A DNA stretch of 6,966 nucleotides from contig DBGA01000069.1 of assembly GCA_002295325.1 (NCBI GenBank), positions 79,238 to 86,203 on the forward strand, written 5' to 3'. This DNA is from Ruminococcaceae bacterium UBA866. Lineage in GTDB: Bacteria; Bacillota; Clostridia; Oscillospirales; Ruminococcaceae. This document shows positions 6,295-6,966 of this stretch, piece after piece (the first letter of the stretch is position 1; the number at the start of each line of letters is the position of its first letter). The position numbers and the translations under genes were made by a program. The notes beneath the pieces were generated by a model that worked only from the letters and a program-made list of their open reading frames with translations, was not told the DNA's origin and ran no database searches.

Positions 6295-6966
6295 TTACAG
6301 ATCTGACTCATTCATTTTCTCTTTGTCTGCATATGCACGTGGTTTGATACCCACTACCCGTAAAAATGCTCGCTTAAATGAATATTCGCTATCATATCCT
6401 ACTGCTTTTGATATGTTTTTAATATCATAACCGCAAGTTTTCAATAATTCCTTTGCCTTTTCCATACGCAGAGAAGTAACATATTCATGGAAATTTATAT
6501 CTGTAACATCTTTGAATATTCTTGAAACAGATGCTACTGAAATATTAAAACGGCTACTTATGGTCTTTAACGATATTTCTGGATTACTATAATTTTGGTT
6601 GATATAAGTAAGAATTTCATTATTTATATCCTGTATCATTTCTACATTTTTAGCAGAAATTTTTTCGCATATATAGAATGTTGAATCATATACTGTTTGC
6701 CATGTTAAATCAGTTTCACCATTGCATGAAAATAATTCAATCATTTCATCACGGACAACATTTACTTCAAACGCTACTCGAGAAATAGTTTCAAGTACTA
6801 ATTCTATGAGTCTTGAAAGAACTTCATCATTTAATGAAAGGCTTTCATTTTCTTTTTCTATTTCCTTTATGATGGCTTTAACAACTGAGAAATTTCCAAT
6901 TTTAAGATTGCTTATCAACTGGTATTCCCAATCTGTTGGATAATAATAGGCTTTACCGCCGAGCAG
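6295..6966 (-). CDS. AraC-family transcriptional regulator, C-terminal part (partial)
   Basis: The minus-strand frame is open to the right edge and ends at TAA (6297-6295), giving the last 223 residues. A TTG at 6918-6916 could be mistaken for the start, but coding continues upstream with GGKAYYYPTDWEYQL, so the true start lies outside. The segment 'YYYP-x-x-x-E-x-x-L-I-(4)-K-x-G', followed by a helical linker, is typical of the region before the DNA-binding domain in large AraC-type regulators, either membrane-bound ones with an extracellular sensor or YesN-like ones. The C-terminal 110 residues hold two helix-turn-helices, near fragment residues 132-154 (ISLKTISSRFNISVASVSRIF) and 182-203 (ISKAVGYDSEYSFKRAF), ending in VGIKPRAY. 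The gene converges on the transporter unit and probably controls another sugar-use locus to the right (inference). Confidence 0.88.
   Translation of the reverse strand: MLGGKAYYYPTDWEYQLISNLKIGNFSVVKAIIKEIEKENESLSLNDEVLSRLIELVLETISRVAFEVNVVRDEMIELFSCNGETDLTWQTVYDSTFYICEKISAKNVEMIQDINNEILTYINQNYSNPEISLKTISSRFNISVASVSRIFKDVTDINFHEYVTSLRMEKAKELLKTCGYDIKNISKAVGYDSEYSFKRAFLRVVGIKPRAYADKEKMNESDL

Noticed and set aside
6916..6918. TTG as the start codon of the minus-strand regulator.
   Set aside because: The frame stays open upstream to the window edge and encodes family-typical residues (GGKAYYYP), so TTG here is an internal Leu codon.
6722..6943. Plus-strand open frame of 73 codons at the right edge.
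   Set aside because: It lies antisense to the AraC-type regulator, shows no family resemblance or ribosome binding site, and is rich in Ser/Thr as expected of a shadow frame.

Overview
The window is AT-rich and reads like a low-GC Gram-positive bacterium of the Clostridia/Firmicutes type. The evidence is strong GGAGG-type ribosome binding sites, a lipoprotein solute-binding protein, a YesM/YesN-like two-component pair and AraC-type regulators with codon use rich in A and T. No genus can be assigned from the sequence alone.

Layout. Positions 1-195 are the 3' end of a sensor histidine kinase. It is followed without a gap by a full response regulator (196-1776) with a receiver domain and a C-terminal AraC-type DNA-binding domain. 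A short intergenic region (1777-1892) holds three 10-bp tandem repeats directly upstream of a plausible sigma-A promoter. Next comes a carbohydrate ABC importer of the CUT1 type: a lipoprotein binding protein (1893-3218), a strong intercistronic hairpin (3227-3258), and two permeases (3279-4160 and 4165-5040). No ATPase gene is present.

The last member of this unit (5073-5810) is a decayed gene for a secreted, probably plant-polysaccharide-active enzyme. It keeps a ribosome binding site, a signal peptide, the beginning of a GH30-like catalytic domain and the ends of two carbohydrate-binding modules. It has lost its ATG, carries a stop codon and two frameshifts, and appears to lack almost the whole catalytic domain. 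A terminator hairpin (5843-5881) closes the unit. About 400 bases without a convincing gene follow, with a speculative minus-strand promoter facing the terminator. The 3' part of a second AraC-type regulator (6295-6966, minus strand) then runs off the right edge.

How the genes work together (inference). The kinase/regulator pair probably senses an extracellular sugar or oligosaccharide and activates the transporter promoter through the tandem repeats. The binding protein captures the sugar, the two permeases import it, and a shared ATPase encoded elsewhere powers them. The secreted enzyme once released the substrate and is now broken, so this lineage would depend on breakdown products made by other enzymes or other organisms. 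I see no novel defence, mobile or RNA system. The most notable features are the decayed enzyme gene, the tandem-repeat operator candidate and the intercistronic hairpin.
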